IMG/VR virus record: IMGVR_UViG_3300034051_000134
Location: 1-52,944 of that record
Origin: a virus
Strand: one strand, 5' to 3'
Length of the DNA stretch: 52,944 bases
Part shown: piece after piece, positions 33,364 to 40,381 of the stretch
Layout of the letters: each line of letters starts with the position of its first letter
Position numbering within the stretch: the stretch's first letter is position 1
Program-made: the position numbers and the translations under genes
Notes under the pieces: generated by a model
Seen by the model: only the letters and a program-made list of their open reading frames with translations
Told to the model about the DNA's origin: nothing
Database searches by the model: none

Positions 33364-33491
33364 ATTAAACGTTCATACTACCAATATTGTGGTTAAAAGT
33401 GCATAGAGATGATGAGAGATGTAGTAATATACCTCTCAACTGTTTTGTTCTAATAAACATTTTCACACCTTAGAACTAACTAGATTATCTA

Positions 33492-33531
33492 TACGGACTT
33501 AATAATATTATAGTGTGATAATATATTCGAA
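33492..33531 (+). promoter_or_regulatory. Early promoter motif, copy 5
   Basis: TACGGACTTA (33492-33501), 15 nt, then GATAATATATTCGAA (33517-33531), 38 nt before the ATG at 33569. It would drive the run of small genes that follows to about 35.1 kb. Confidence 0.75.
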
Positions 33532-33568
33532 ATTAAATTATAACATTAATCTTTAATACCTATTTACT

Positions 33569-33775
33569 ATGTCAACAACAGTTCAAACTTACAAAAGACG
33601 AGGTTCAACTATATGGTTGAATAAAAGAGAATACCGTGGTTTTTTAATTGGTAATCTACCACAAAGATTTGCCTTCATTTATAACGAAGATAAAGAGCAA
33701 GAAGGTATAACCTCATGGTTTAACCACAAAGGTTGGACTTTCATACTAGAAGATGATTTAAAAACTGGTTGGTAA
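33569..33775 (+). CDS. Small basic early protein
   Basis: A 68 aa protein with alternating strands (Ser-Thr-Ile-Trp-Leu-Asn-Lys-Arg, then Phe-Ala-Phe-Ile-Tyr) and a Trp-rich end (Ser-Trp-Phe-Asn-His-Lys-Gly-Trp-Thr-Phe, last residues Thr-Gly-Trp). It follows promoter copy 5 and is spaced one base from the next gene. Function unknown. Confidence 0.6.
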   Translation: MSTTVQTYKRRGSTIWLNKREYRGFLIGNLPQRFAFIYNEDKEQEGITSWFNHKGWTFILEDDLKTGW

Positions 33776-33776
33776 T

Positions 33777-33956
33777 ATGAGTCAACAAGTTAATGATGCT
33801 ATCGATGGTTTCAAGGCTTTCATCAAATGTGGTGGAAGCAGAGACCAGGTAGTCAGAGAAATATCAGAGTATATTTACACTCAATGTACTTGGAAAACAA
33901 ACTATGATAGAAGTGTTATATTAGAAGAATTAATTAATATAGTGTACAATGACTAA
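33777..33956 (+). CDS. Small early protein of unknown function
   Basis: A 59 aa frame (ATG 33777 to TAA 33956), helical, with Cys in Phe-Ile-Lys-Cys-Gly-Gly and Gln-Cys-Thr-Trp. It starts one base after the previous stop and overlaps the next start by 8 bases, so it is embedded in a tight operon, which supports it being real. Confidence 0.55.
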   Translation: MSQQVNDAIDGFKAFIKCGGSRDQVVREISEYIYTQCTWKTNYDRSVILEELINIVYND

Positions 33957-34110
33957 ACAGTATTTAATAACATTAGCAATAAACTTTTGTCTGTTTCATA
34001 ATAAGATATATGAGTCAGATGTAATAGAGATAATGGAATACCTAGACTCTTTTACAATAGAAGAAATATTAAGAGATTACAATGAAATAGTAGAAGAAAT
34101 AACCCTTTAA
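33949..34110 (+). CDS. Small early protein of unknown function
   Basis: A 53 aa frame (ATG 33949 to TAA 34110), acidic and helical in its second half (Ile-Glu-Glu-Ile-Leu-Arg-Asp-Tyr). It overlaps the preceding gene by 8 bases (AATGACTAA type). Function unknown. Confidence 0.5.
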   Translation: MTKQYLITLAINFCLFHNKIYESDVIEIMEYLDSFTIEEILRDYNEIVEEITL

Positions 34111-34121
34111 ACAATTAAATT

Positions 34122-34220
34122 ATGAAGAAGCAAGCAAACATTATTAGTGTATTATTATTCAAGTTCAAAGTAGTATTTAAAGACTTAGCTAACGCAGCAG
34201 CGTGGGTGCAAAGAACATAA
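34122..34220 (+). CDS. Very small basic peptide
   Basis: A 32 aa frame (ATG 34122 to TAA 34220) with an amphipathic hydrophobic/basic pattern (Ser-Val-Leu-Leu-Phe-Lys-Phe-Lys-Val-Val). It fits between neighbours with 11 and 2 bases to spare. Possibly membrane-associated; coding status is not certain. Confidence 0.4.
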   Translation: MKKQANIISVLLFKFKVVFKDLANAAAWVQRT

Positions 34221-34222
34221 CT

Positions 34223-34390
34223 ATGTATTTAAGTATATTAGATTACCGTGATGGCAAGGTATTAATACATAAGATACCAGATGGTTTAGATATTGAAGAA
34301 TATGTAGAAGATTATATTACAGATAACTTTGATATGAGACACGTAGAATATATGACCACTAGTGAATTGAACTTAGAAATAAATAATTAA
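34223..34390 (+). CDS. Small acidic early protein
   Basis: A 55 aa frame. I chose ATG 34223 over an upstream GTG at 34202 because the ATG starts two bases after the previous stop and the upstream part would overlap that gene. The protein is acidic (Ile-Glu-Glu-Tyr-Val-Glu-Asp-Tyr-Ile) with no recognisable domain. Confidence 0.5.
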   Translation: MYLSILDYRDGKVLIHKIPDGLDIEEYVEDYITDNFDMRHVEYMTTSELNLEINN

Positions 34391-34392
34391 AT

Positions 34393-34617
34393 ATGGAAGC
34401 AGCAGCAATAGTAGCTATGCAGTATTGTAATAATATTCGTAGACAAAGAATAGATCAACATCTAGTTAATAACGCTAACGAGAAAAAGTGTAGCGGTTTA
34501 ACAAACAGAGAATACAACAGTACAATAATTAGGCAGAAGTCTACATTCAGTAAAAGCAAGAAATTCTCTTGTACTAGATTGTGGAATCATAGACACGTAA
34601 GACGTGGCGAAGAATAA
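34393..34617 (+). CDS. Small basic early protein
   Basis: A 74 aa Arg/Lys/Asn-rich protein with three scattered Cys and an Arg-His-Val-Arg-Arg-Gly end. The charge suggests nucleic-acid binding. It starts two bases after the previous stop. No domain was recognised. Confidence 0.5.
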   Translation: MEAAAIVAMQYCNNIRRQRIDQHLVNNANEKKCSGLTNREYNSTIIRQKSTFSKSKKFSCTRLWNHRHVRRGEE

Positions 34618-34648
34618 ATTTGTATCATTAACTTTAAATTATATTATC

Positions 34649-35146
34649 ATGGGAATTAGAATTAGTCAAGTGCCAAATGAGCACAAAGAAAAAGTAGTAT
34701 TAAACATGCTAAAACAAAGAGGTCCATTAGATACTCTTAGATGCGTTGAAGAAGATCTTTCGCTAGCAATGGCTTTTAGTTGGCGTGAAGCACCTGAAGG
34801 CCAAAGGTTTTGGGACGATATAGACGAGAACAGGAATTCGGCAGAAGACGATGCTAAATTAGCGGAGTTCGTTGCGGAAGCTGAAAGACGTGGGTTTGCT
34901 ATTGGCGTCAATACTAAACATGGTCTTATACTAGATAAGAACCCACATACTTCAGAATATCAAGAGCATGAGTTATTAAGTTTTGAAGGTGAATATCATT
35001 TCTTTTATCATAACATCAAGGTGTTTAAAAATGGTAAATGGATTAAACCTCTTAAGTCAAAACAAACTGCTAATGATGACATGCCAGAAATGGCTGCTAT
35101 ACACGCTTTGTTTAGCGATTTAATGAGAGATTTAAGAAGAAATTAG
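34649..35146 (+). CDS. Early protein of unknown function
   Basis: A 165 aa protein. ATG 34649 was preferred over an upstream start at 34604, which would overlap the previous gene and add an unlikely leader. The N-terminal part is helical (residues 8-45), the centre acidic (Asp-Glu-Asn-Arg-Asn-Ser-Ala-Glu-Asp-Asp) and the end basic. Tyr/Phe/His-rich Tyr-His-Phe-Phe-Tyr-His lies near residue 123. No family was recognised. Confidence 0.55.
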   Translation: MGIRISQVPNEHKEKVVLNMLKQRGPLDTLRCVEEDLSLAMAFSWREAPEGQRFWDDIDENRNSAEDDAKLAEFVAEAERRGFAIGVNTKHGLILDKNPHTSEYQEHELLSFEGEYHFFYHNIKVFKNGKWIKPLKSKQTANDDMPEMAAIHALFSDLMRDLRRN

Positions 35147-35189
35147 TAATGTAACCAAGTGTTTTGCTTGGTAAAGCCTCTTACTAAGG

Positions 35190-35255
35190 AGTCAGGTAGC
35201 TGAATGGAAGCGCCACGCTGATAAAGTGGATAAGGTTCGAGTCCTCGCCTGACTA
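35190..35255 (+). tRNA. Short tRNA-like gene, probable Ile (GAT)
   Basis: A 66-nt fold with acceptor AGTCAGG/CCTGACT (7 perfect pairs), a short D-arm (GCT/AGC), anticodon arm CCACG/AGTGG (one mismatch at the loop end) with loop CTGATAA, giving anticodon GAT, and a T-arm around TTCGAGT with three of five good pairs. The variable region is almost absent, so it is about seven nt shorter than normal. No CCA is encoded. Confidence 0.6.
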
Positions 35256-35276
35256 CTAACTTTAAAATATATAGAT

Positions 35277-35426
35277 ATGAGTATAATGGCAAGTTTAGAT
35301 TCCTTATCTAAAGAGTATTTCGAAGTAAATTATGATTCTTTAACTATGTACCAACAGCAAGTGATAATTGAATTATATAGATTAGAAGAATTCCCTAAAT
35401 GCCTTACGGACTTATTAATAAAATAG
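35277..35426 (+). CDS. Small early protein of unknown function
   Basis: A 49 aa frame (ATG 35277 to TAG 35426), helical, with Gln-Gln-Gln near residue 27. Its last codons overlap promoter copy 6 (TACGGACTTA encodes part of Leu-Thr-Asp-Leu). Function unknown. Confidence 0.45.
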   Translation: MSIMASLDSLSKEYFEVNYDSLTMYQQQVIIELYRLEEFPKCLTDLLIK

Positions 35427-35444
35427 TGAGATAATATATTTGAA
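35405..35444 (+). promoter_or_regulatory. Early promoter motif, copy 6
   Basis: TACGGACTTA (35405-35414), 15 nt, then GATAATATATTTGAA (35430-35444), containing TATATTTG. It lies 17 nt before ATG 35461 and overlaps the 3' end of the preceding 49 aa frame. Confidence 0.75.
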
Positions 35445-35460
35445 TTTAAAAACAAACATT

Positions 35461-35649
35461 ATGTACTGTAGATGTGGAAGTCAAATGCATCCTGTTAGGA
35501 TAGAGTTAGGTTATAAGACATGTGTAAACTGTTCAACTATGAAAACATATAGTTATATACCTATTATAGAACATAAAACAGGTAATACAATTCAGATTGT
35601 AAGTCAAGAATTAAGTGCGGCGGTTCACAAGTCGTGGCGTAGAAAGTAA
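35461..35649 (+). CDS. Small zinc-ribbon-like protein
   Basis: A 62 aa basic protein with Cys3-Arg-Cys5 and Cys-Val-Asn-Cys near residues 24-27, the arrangement of a small zinc ribbon. ATG 35461 was chosen because an upstream in-frame start at 35440 lies inside the promoter motif. It may bind DNA or RNA polymerase; no specific family was recognised. Confidence 0.55.
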   Translation: MYCRCGSQMHPVRIELGYKTCVNCSTMKTYSYIPIIEHKTGNTIQIVSQELSAAVHKSWRRK

Positions 35650-35667
35650 CATTTAAAACAAATAGAT

Positions 35668-35940
35668 ATGAGTAGATTATTAAGTAGAGAAGTATTAAAG
35701 TATATTGGAGTTGTTGTAAACGACTATCAATTTGACAAGAACAATGAAGGATATTTAGGTTTTATAAACATAGAACCTATTGACAGCGGTGAAAATACGT
35801 TTGCTTCATTGGAATTAGTAAAAAATTACAAAGACTATGAACCATTGTTACAGTCATTAGGTATGGAATTTGAAAGTGTACCTACAAAAGATGAAATGAT
35901 AATAATATGTAAACTAAATAATACACAATATGTAAACTAA
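35668..35940 (+). CDS. Small early protein of unknown function
   Basis: A 90 aa protein with mixed alpha/beta character: Tyr-Leu-Gly-Phe-Ile-Asn-Ile-Glu-Pro near residue 28, then Met-Ile-Ile-Ile-Cys-Lys-Leu near the end. It lies in the operon under promoter copy 6. No domain was recognised. Confidence 0.5.
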   Translation: MSRLLSREVLKYIGVVVNDYQFDKNNEGYLGFINIEPIDSGENTFASLELVKNYKDYEPLLQSLGMEFESVPTKDEMIIICKLNNTQYVN

Positions 35941-35952
35941 ATAATAAATATT

Positions 35953-36063
35953 ATGGAAGAATATAGTGATTGTTGTGGTGCTGGTAGACACTACATATTT
36001 GATGAATTATGTGCTGACTGTTTAGAACATTGTGATTTTGAAACAGAACCAGACGAGTCTTAG
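35953..36063 (+). CDS. Very small Cys-rich protein
   Basis: A 36 aa frame (ATG 35953 to TAG 36063) with Cys7-Cys8, Cys22-x2-Cys25 and Cys29, plus an acidic tail. The Cys spacing could bind one zinc ion. It follows two other small genes under promoter copy 6. Its small size leaves some doubt. Confidence 0.45.
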   Translation: MEEYSDCCGAGRHYIFDELCADCLEHCDFETEPDES

Positions 36064-36095
36064 CGACTTGCTATACACACTTTGACATAGTGCGG

Positions 36096-36162
36096 CGGAT
36101 AAATATGGTTATGACGTTATTGACAACGGAGTTACGTCGATGGTTCGATTCCATCTTATCCT
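36096..36162 (+). tRNA. tRNA-like element (uncertain)
   Basis: GGATAA at the 5' end pairs with TTATCC at the 3' end, and a perfect T-arm GATGG-TTCGATT-CCATC sits just before it. The 36 nt between are too short for a normal D-arm plus anticodon arm plus variable loop, and no clean anticodon stem was found (CGTT/AACG around ATTGAC is the best). It may be a degenerate tRNA or a tRNA-like processing signal. Confidence 0.35.
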
Positions 36163-36212
36163 CAAAGTTACCGTATTGGTAATTATTATTTAACCCTTTA
36201 AACCCTTTAATT

Positions 36213-37250
36213 ATGGCGACAGCTAGAAAAACAAAAGCAGTAGTAGAAGAAGTACAAGGCGTAGGCGCTGACTTCGTATTCATGGACAAATCACTTAGTA
36301 TCTTAGACATTGGTCTTAAGACTGGTAAAAACATCGTACTCTATGGTCCAGGTGGTCACGGTAAATCAGAACTTACATTAGCATATCTTGCTGAAAAAGG
36401 TATTGACCCTTATGTTATTACAATGGGTACAGGTATGACTACGGATAGATTATTCGGTGGTCTTGATATACCTACATTCGAAAAAACAGGTAAAATCGAG
36501 TACTTAGTTGAAAACTCTTTTATGAATAACGAGTATGTTATATTCGAAGAATTATTCGATGCTCCTGATTTTATATTAGAACAATTAAAAGATATTTTAT
36601 CTTCTAAAGTGTTCAGAAATGGTACGCAGATTTTCCCTATCAAAACAAAGTTCATCATCTGTTGTACTAATCGTACTCGTGAAGAATTCTCTAAAAACGC
36701 ATCGTTAAAAGCTTTAATGGAACGTTTTCCACTTGAGTTAAATGTTATATGGGATAATTATACTGAAGCTAGTTACAATAAATTATTGGAAACAAAGTTC
36801 GGCGAAGGTAATATAGATCCTATTATTCCATTCTTATTACAAGAGTATCACCGTGGTGGTATTACAATATCACCTCGTGTTGCTGTAACTGCTTATACAG
36901 TTTATCAAGAATGTGGTCCAGACTCATTAAGTTTTATCGCAGAGTTTGCTAAAAAACCTACGTTAATCTCTGATACGCTTAAAAAATACCAAAGCACATT
37001 AAAATTCAGAAAATTATCTAACGATCTTGATGTTACTATCAATGAGTTACAAAGTAATAACATGATTACTACTGATGAAAAAGCTAAATTTACTAGCGAT
37101 CTTGGTTTACTTGCTACAGGTATTAAAGAAATGAAAAAATTAACTGTAACAGACGATCTTATTTCGACTCACGCTTCATTAATCAAAACAGCTACAGAAT
37201 TGTATACAAGTTTGTCTAAGAAACAAACTGTATCTTCAATAATGGAATAA
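36213..37250 (+). CDS. MoxR-family AAA+ ATPase
   Basis: A 345 aa AAA+ ATPase with Walker A Gly45-Pro-Gly-Gly-His-Gly-Lys-Ser52, Walker B Val-Ile-Phe-Glu-Glu (109-113), a sensor-like Cys-Cys-Thr-Asn-Arg-Thr near 148-153 and Met-Glu-Arg-Phe-Pro-Leu-Glu (arginine-finger region) after it. The pattern is that of MoxR/CobS-type ATPases, which act with a von Willebrand factor A partner to remodel or insert metal into target proteins. The VWA partner is encoded 20 bases downstream. An N-terminal Lys-rich tail precedes the domain. Confidence 0.8.
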   Translation: MATARKTKAVVEEVQGVGADFVFMDKSLSILDIGLKTGKNIVLYGPGGHGKSELTLAYLAEKGIDPYVITMGTGMTTDRLFGGLDIPTFEKTGKIEYLVENSFMNNEYVIFEELFDAPDFILEQLKDILSSKVFRNGTQIFPIKTKFIICCTNRTREEFSKNASLKALMERFPLELNVIWDNYTEASYNKLLETKFGEGNIDPIIPFLLQEYHRGGITISPRVAVTAYTVYQECGPDSLSFIAEFAKKPTLISDTLKKYQSTLKFRKLSNDLDVTINELQSNNMITTDEKAKFTSDLGLLATGIKEMKKLTVTDDLISTHASLIKTATELYTSLSKKQTVSSIME

Positions 37251-37270
37251 TTAACCTTAAATAACAAGAC

Positions 37271-38707
37271 ATGAGTAAATATTGGAGTAAATATTATGGT
37301 CGTAACGATGGTTATGACGATGATTATGGTTATGATGATTATGGTTATGGTTATGGTGGTTCTAAATCTTATACTAAAAATGTTTGGCAACCAAGTATAT
37401 GGTCTAATTATTCTTGGAATGGTGCTAGTGTTGTAGATGATAATTCTAATTTATCTATAAAAGATCCTATTACGTATATAACACCTACAAAAGCAGACAT
37501 CAAAGCTAAGACTCATGTATGGGCTGAAAAGTCTTTAGATACAATTAAAGAGTTAGCTAGAGTTTGTTATTTCAAGATGATTGATGAGCGTGATTATTTT
37601 CAAGAAAAATATTCAGACACAAGTAAATTATCTGAAAGCGAAGTTGCAGACTATGAAAAGAAAAAACAATTGTATGATTCTTTGTTTGATACTTTTATTC
37701 CAGGTAATACTCCACTAGAACAAGCTATTGCCATCTACAAAAAAATAGGTGGCAACAGCGAGATTGGTGATCGTGGCGAAGAACAAGATGTTGATTTTGA
37801 AACTAGCTTAAACTTCGATAGAAAAATATATTCTGATGCAGACATTAACGACCAACTTGACTTCAATGAATTAAGTAAAGAGCGTAAAATGGATATATTA
37901 GATAAAATATCTATCGTTGGTAATCTTGGTGATCAGTTCAAAGTAGAAAAAGAAGTTGAAGAAAAAATTGTATCTAACTCTGACCAATACGCTAAAAAGA
38001 TTATGCGTGACTATGCTCAGTTCAGCAATATAGAGTTATATCAAAAAATGTTTCCAAACTTTCGTACTAAGTTCTTAACTAAAGACTTAACAGTCAACGT
38101 ACCTGTAGATAAAAAAGAACAAAAACAAAAGATAATTATATTATTAGATTTTTCTGGTAGTATGGGTTATCCTGAAAAACAGATATGGGTGAATGCTATA
38201 CTCATTGACCGTTTAAAATACGTTATGAAAGAAGAAGCTGAAGTTTTCTTTAGTTACTTTATACATAACCCAAGTAAATTACAGTTTCATCATCTTAAAA
38301 ACAGAGAAGATGTAATGAACTTCTGGACATGGTTTTCTAACGACCCTAATGGTGGTACGACTGATATTGGTGGTATTGTAACTAGTATTGCTAATGACAT
38401 CGAACAACAACGTTTAGGTAATCTAGATATAGATTTATCACAGGAAAAACCAGAAATATTAATTATAAATGATGGTCAAGACGAAGTTGGCTATGATACT
38501 TTACCCTATAAAGTAAACGCAATATCATTAATGGAATTCAGTGACGAGTTAAAAACACTATGTATTAAAACTGGTGGTAAACAAGTTAGAGTTGATCGTG
38601 ACTGTTCTGTTACTGCTTATGCAGAAGAAGGTACTACTATCATTGATGATGGTAAAAAAGCTCAAATGGCTGAAAAAGCACAAAATGCTGTTTCTAATGC
38701 TTTTTAA
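37271..38707 (+). CDS. VWA-domain partner of the MoxR ATPase
   Basis: A 478 aa protein. Residues 10-32 are a Gly/Tyr/Asp-rich low-complexity stretch. Residues 70-260 are helical and charged. The VWA domain (about 285-450) has the MIDAS motif Asp293-Phe-Ser295-Gly-Ser297 and Gly-Gly-Thr-Thr-Asp near 364, so metal binding is expected. Partnering with the upstream MoxR ATPase follows the RavA-ViaA and CobS-CobT pattern. Followed by a strong terminator. The client is unknown; virion or host protein remodelling are both possible. Confidence 0.8.
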   Translation: MSKYWSKYYGRNDGYDDDYGYDDYGYGYGGSKSYTKNVWQPSIWSNYSWNGASVVDDNSNLSIKDPITYITPTKADIKAKTHVWAEKSLDTIKELARVCYFKMIDERDYFQEKYSDTSKLSESEVADYEKKKQLYDSLFDTFIPGNTPLEQAIAIYKKIGGNSEIGDRGEEQDVDFETSLNFDRKIYSDADINDQLDFNELSKERKMDILDKISIVGNLGDQFKVEKEVEEKIVSNSDQYAKKIMRDYAQFSNIELYQKMFPNFRTKFLTKDLTVNVPVDKKEQKQKIIILLDFSGSMGYPEKQIWVNAILIDRLKYVMKEEAEVFFSYFIHNPSKLQFHHLKNREDVMNFWTWFSNDPNGGTTDIGGIVTSIANDIEQQRLGNLDIDLSQEKPEILIINDGQDEVGYDTLPYKVNAISLMEFSDELKTLCIKTGGKQVRVDRDCSVTAYAEEGTTIIDDGKKAQMAEKAQNAVSNAF

Positions 38708-38716
38708 CAATTTAAA

Positions 38717-38749
38717 GGGCCCACTGTGAAAGGTGGGTCTTTTTATTTT
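38717..38749 (+). terminator. Rho-independent terminator after the MoxR-VWA operon
   Basis: GGCCCAC and GTGGGTC (one G-T pair) form a 7-bp stem with an 8-nt loop, followed by TTTTTATTTTA, ten bases after the VWA stop. Confidence 0.8.
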
Positions 38750-38790
38750 ATACTTTACTATTAACCATTAATACTCAAATGATTTATATT

Positions 38791-39009
38791 ATGAAAGAAG
38801 ATTATATAAAAATGAGAAATAAAAAAATAGTAGATACTAATTTCTTTTATCAATATGCTTTATTAAAAGGATTTAAAGGTACATTTGCTGAATTTAACGC
38901 TGGCGCCATACACTTAATGGTTGACCATGCTTTTGATCATTTAGATCGAGAATTCGAACTTACTACATTACATGACAAACAAGGTAATTTCATTAAAATA
39001 GTAGAGTAA
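38791..39009 (+). CDS. Small early protein of unknown function
   Basis: A 72 aa basic/helical protein; Phe-Phe-Tyr-Gln-Tyr-Ala-Leu-Leu-Lys-Gly-Phe and His-Ala-Phe-Asp-His-Leu-Asp segments are visible. ATG 38791 is chosen over 38779 because the leader before it is A/T-rich without coding bias; both are possible. No domain was recognised. Confidence 0.5.
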   Translation: MKEDYIKMRNKKIVDTNFFYQYALLKGFKGTFAEFNAGAIHLMVDHAFDHLDREFELTTLHDKQGNFIKIVE

Positions 39010-39047
39010 CACTTTGCTATACACACTAAAACTTAAAACAAAAAATC

Positions 39048-39350
39048 ATGGCAAAATTAACAGAAAAAACAGCAGACGGAACTAGTTTCCATAATTCTAC
39101 TATATACGCTACAGTAGATGAATTAAATGAAGTATTAGGTCAAGCACAATGGCAATATAATGATGGTAGTGACAAAGTAAACTTCGAATGGACATGTGAA
39201 ACAGACAATGGTGATGTTTTTACAATTTATGACTGGAAAGAATATAGAACTATTGAAACAGATGAAGAAATTGAATGGCACATTGGTGGTTGTAGTTCTG
39301 CTATAACATTTGAAGCAGCTAGAGAAGTAGAACTTTTATTAACTCAGTAA
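39048..39350 (+). CDS. Small acidic early protein
   Basis: A 100 aa acidic protein with Phe-Glu-Trp-Thr-Cys-Glu-Thr-Asp and Ile-Tyr-Asp-Trp-Lys-Glu-Tyr segments, alternating strands and one C-terminal helix. Acidic small beta proteins of this size in early phage regions can mimic DNA, but this is not shown. It starts 38 bases after the previous stop and is one base from the next gene. Confidence 0.55.
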   Translation: MAKLTEKTADGTSFHNSTIYATVDELNEVLGQAQWQYNDGSDKVNFEWTCETDNGDVFTIYDWKEYRTIETDEEIEWHIGGCSSAITFEAAREVELLLTQ

Positions 39351-39351
39351 T

Positions 39352-39567
39352 ATGAATATTATAGAATTAAAAGAAAGAACTAGTGACAAAGCTTTTTCTA
39401 AACTATCTTCACTTAGATTTGAATTAGTGTCTTTAGAAAGAGATTATTATATGGGTTTAACAGGTGGAGTAACGCTAAATGAATTAGAAGGCGTTATTAA
39501 TCATGTTAAAAAAGAAATAGATATATGGAATTATATAGCTGCTTTAATAGAAAAAGATAACACCTAA
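39352..39567 (+). CDS. Small helical protein
   Basis: A 71 aa protein with two predicted helices rich in Leu, Glu and Lys (about 3-30 and 45-68) and a Gly-Leu-Thr-Gly-Gly-Val-Thr turn. It begins one base after the previous stop. Unknown function. Confidence 0.5.
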   Translation: MNIIELKERTSDKAFSKLSSLRFELVSLERDYYMGLTGGVTLNELEGVINHVKKEIDIWNYIAALIEKDNT

Positions 39568-39577
39568 AACAGTTATT

Positions 39578-39868
39578 ATGGAAGATAAAGATATATTAGG
39601 AAAAGAATTTATTTGTTGTAGATTTGATAGTACAGATAGGTTAAAATTCCATGGTGCTTATGAAGATATTATTGGTTGTACAAGTACTGTATTAGACTTT
39701 CATAGTACATATAAGGAATATGCTCAAGTAGAAATAACTTTAAAAAACGGCAAAAAAGACACAAGACATTTTCCTACCGAAGTTATCAAACAGCAGATTC
39801 AAGAAAGAGAAAGTAGACCAATAGAATATTATTTTGATGAAGTAAGAAAAATATTAGCTATGTTATGA
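39578..39868 (+). CDS. Small early protein of unknown function
   Basis: A 96 aa protein with Phe-Ile-Cys-Cys-Arg-Phe-Asp near residue 10 and a C-terminal helix. The centre alternates hydrophobic and polar residues as in a small barrel (Thr-Ser-Thr-Val-Leu-Asp-Phe, Ala-Gln-Val-Glu-Ile-Thr-Leu). Its stop overlaps the next start (ATGA). Confidence 0.5.
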   Translation: MEDKDILGKEFICCRFDSTDRLKFHGAYEDIIGCTSTVLDFHSTYKEYAQVEITLKNGKKDTRHFPTEVIKQQIQERESRPIEYYFDEVRKILAML

Positions 39869-40014
39869 GTAAATTAATATACATGCACCAGACAGCAGAA
39901 CTATTATCTAAAGAAGAGTTTGATCGCTTGTTATCAATAGGTCAAATAAAATTAGATATAAACGAAGTTCCTTATTTATTAATCGAAGATAAAACAGAAG
40001 AAGAAAATGAGTAA
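39865..40014 (+). CDS. Small acidic peptide
   Basis: A 49 aa frame (ATG 39865 to TAA 40014) that overlaps the upstream stop by 4 bases and the downstream start by 8 bases, strong packing evidence. Acidic C-terminus (Lys-Thr-Glu-Glu-Glu-Asn-Glu). Unknown. Confidence 0.5.
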   Translation: MSKLIYMHQTAELLSKEEFDRLLSIGQIKLDINEVPYLLIEDKTEEENE

Positions 40015-40270
40015 AATAAAAACAGAATTAATTGCACCAGAGTTCTTTGAAGGAGAAATATACACTGAAGGAAAAGAAGTTACAAACTTTTTTTCAGGTG
40101 AATCAGTGTTTCTAGATCCAATTAGTCTAAGTATATACGACTTTATAAAAGGTTGTGAAGAATTTTCTAATTCAGGAATATTAAGTAAAGGCATAATACG
40201 TGACTTTGACATGTCTATTGACTGGTTCATTAAAAATAACCCTGAAGCATATATGATTTTATTAGATTAA
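40007..40270 (+). CDS. Small acidic early protein
   Basis: An 87 aa acidic protein with an aromatic-rich centre (Phe-Phe-Ser-Gly-Glu, Asp-Phe-Ile) and a helical end. It overlaps the previous gene by 8 bases. Function unknown. Confidence 0.5.
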   Translation: MSKIKTELIAPEFFEGEIYTEGKEVTNFFSGESVFLDPISLSIYDFIKGCEEFSNSGILSKGIIRDFDMSIDWFIKNNPEAYMILLD

Positions 40271-40273
40271 TTT

Positions 40274-40375
40274 ATGATAAAAAATGTATTAAACTTAATA
40301 AAACTAGTAATATTTTATGTTACTATCATTGTTATCTTCTTAGTATTGAAGATGAAAGAAATAGGTAGAATATAA
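40274..40375 (+). CDS. Short membrane peptide
   Basis: A 33 aa frame (ATG 40274 to TAA 40375) with a hydrophobic stretch from about residue 8 to 25 (Leu-Ile-Lys-Leu-Val-Ile-Phe-Tyr-Val-Thr-Ile-Ile-Val-Ile-Phe) and a basic tail. One transmembrane span is likely. It starts three bases after the previous stop. Confidence 0.45.
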   Translation: MIKNVLNLIKLVIFYVTIIVIFLVLKMKEIGRI

Positions 40376-40381
40376 AAACTA

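Larger units (their letters stand above)
33182..33568 (+). other. Non-coding stretch with dyad element and two promoter motifs
   Basis: No convincing frame was seen between the terminator and the ATG at 33569. It holds the first 46-bp dyad (33215), promoter copy 4 (33324), a ~125-nt leader-like segment with a hairpin (33413-33438: GAGAG ... CTCTC with inner pairing), and promoter copy 5 (33492). The segment between the two promoters contains GGTTAAAAGTGC, which also occurs at 31450-31461. Confidence 0.6.

Noticed and set aside
34666-34911. 81 aa minus-strand frame within the 34649 gene
   Set aside because: Antisense to a plus-strand gene in an arm with no other minus-strand genes.
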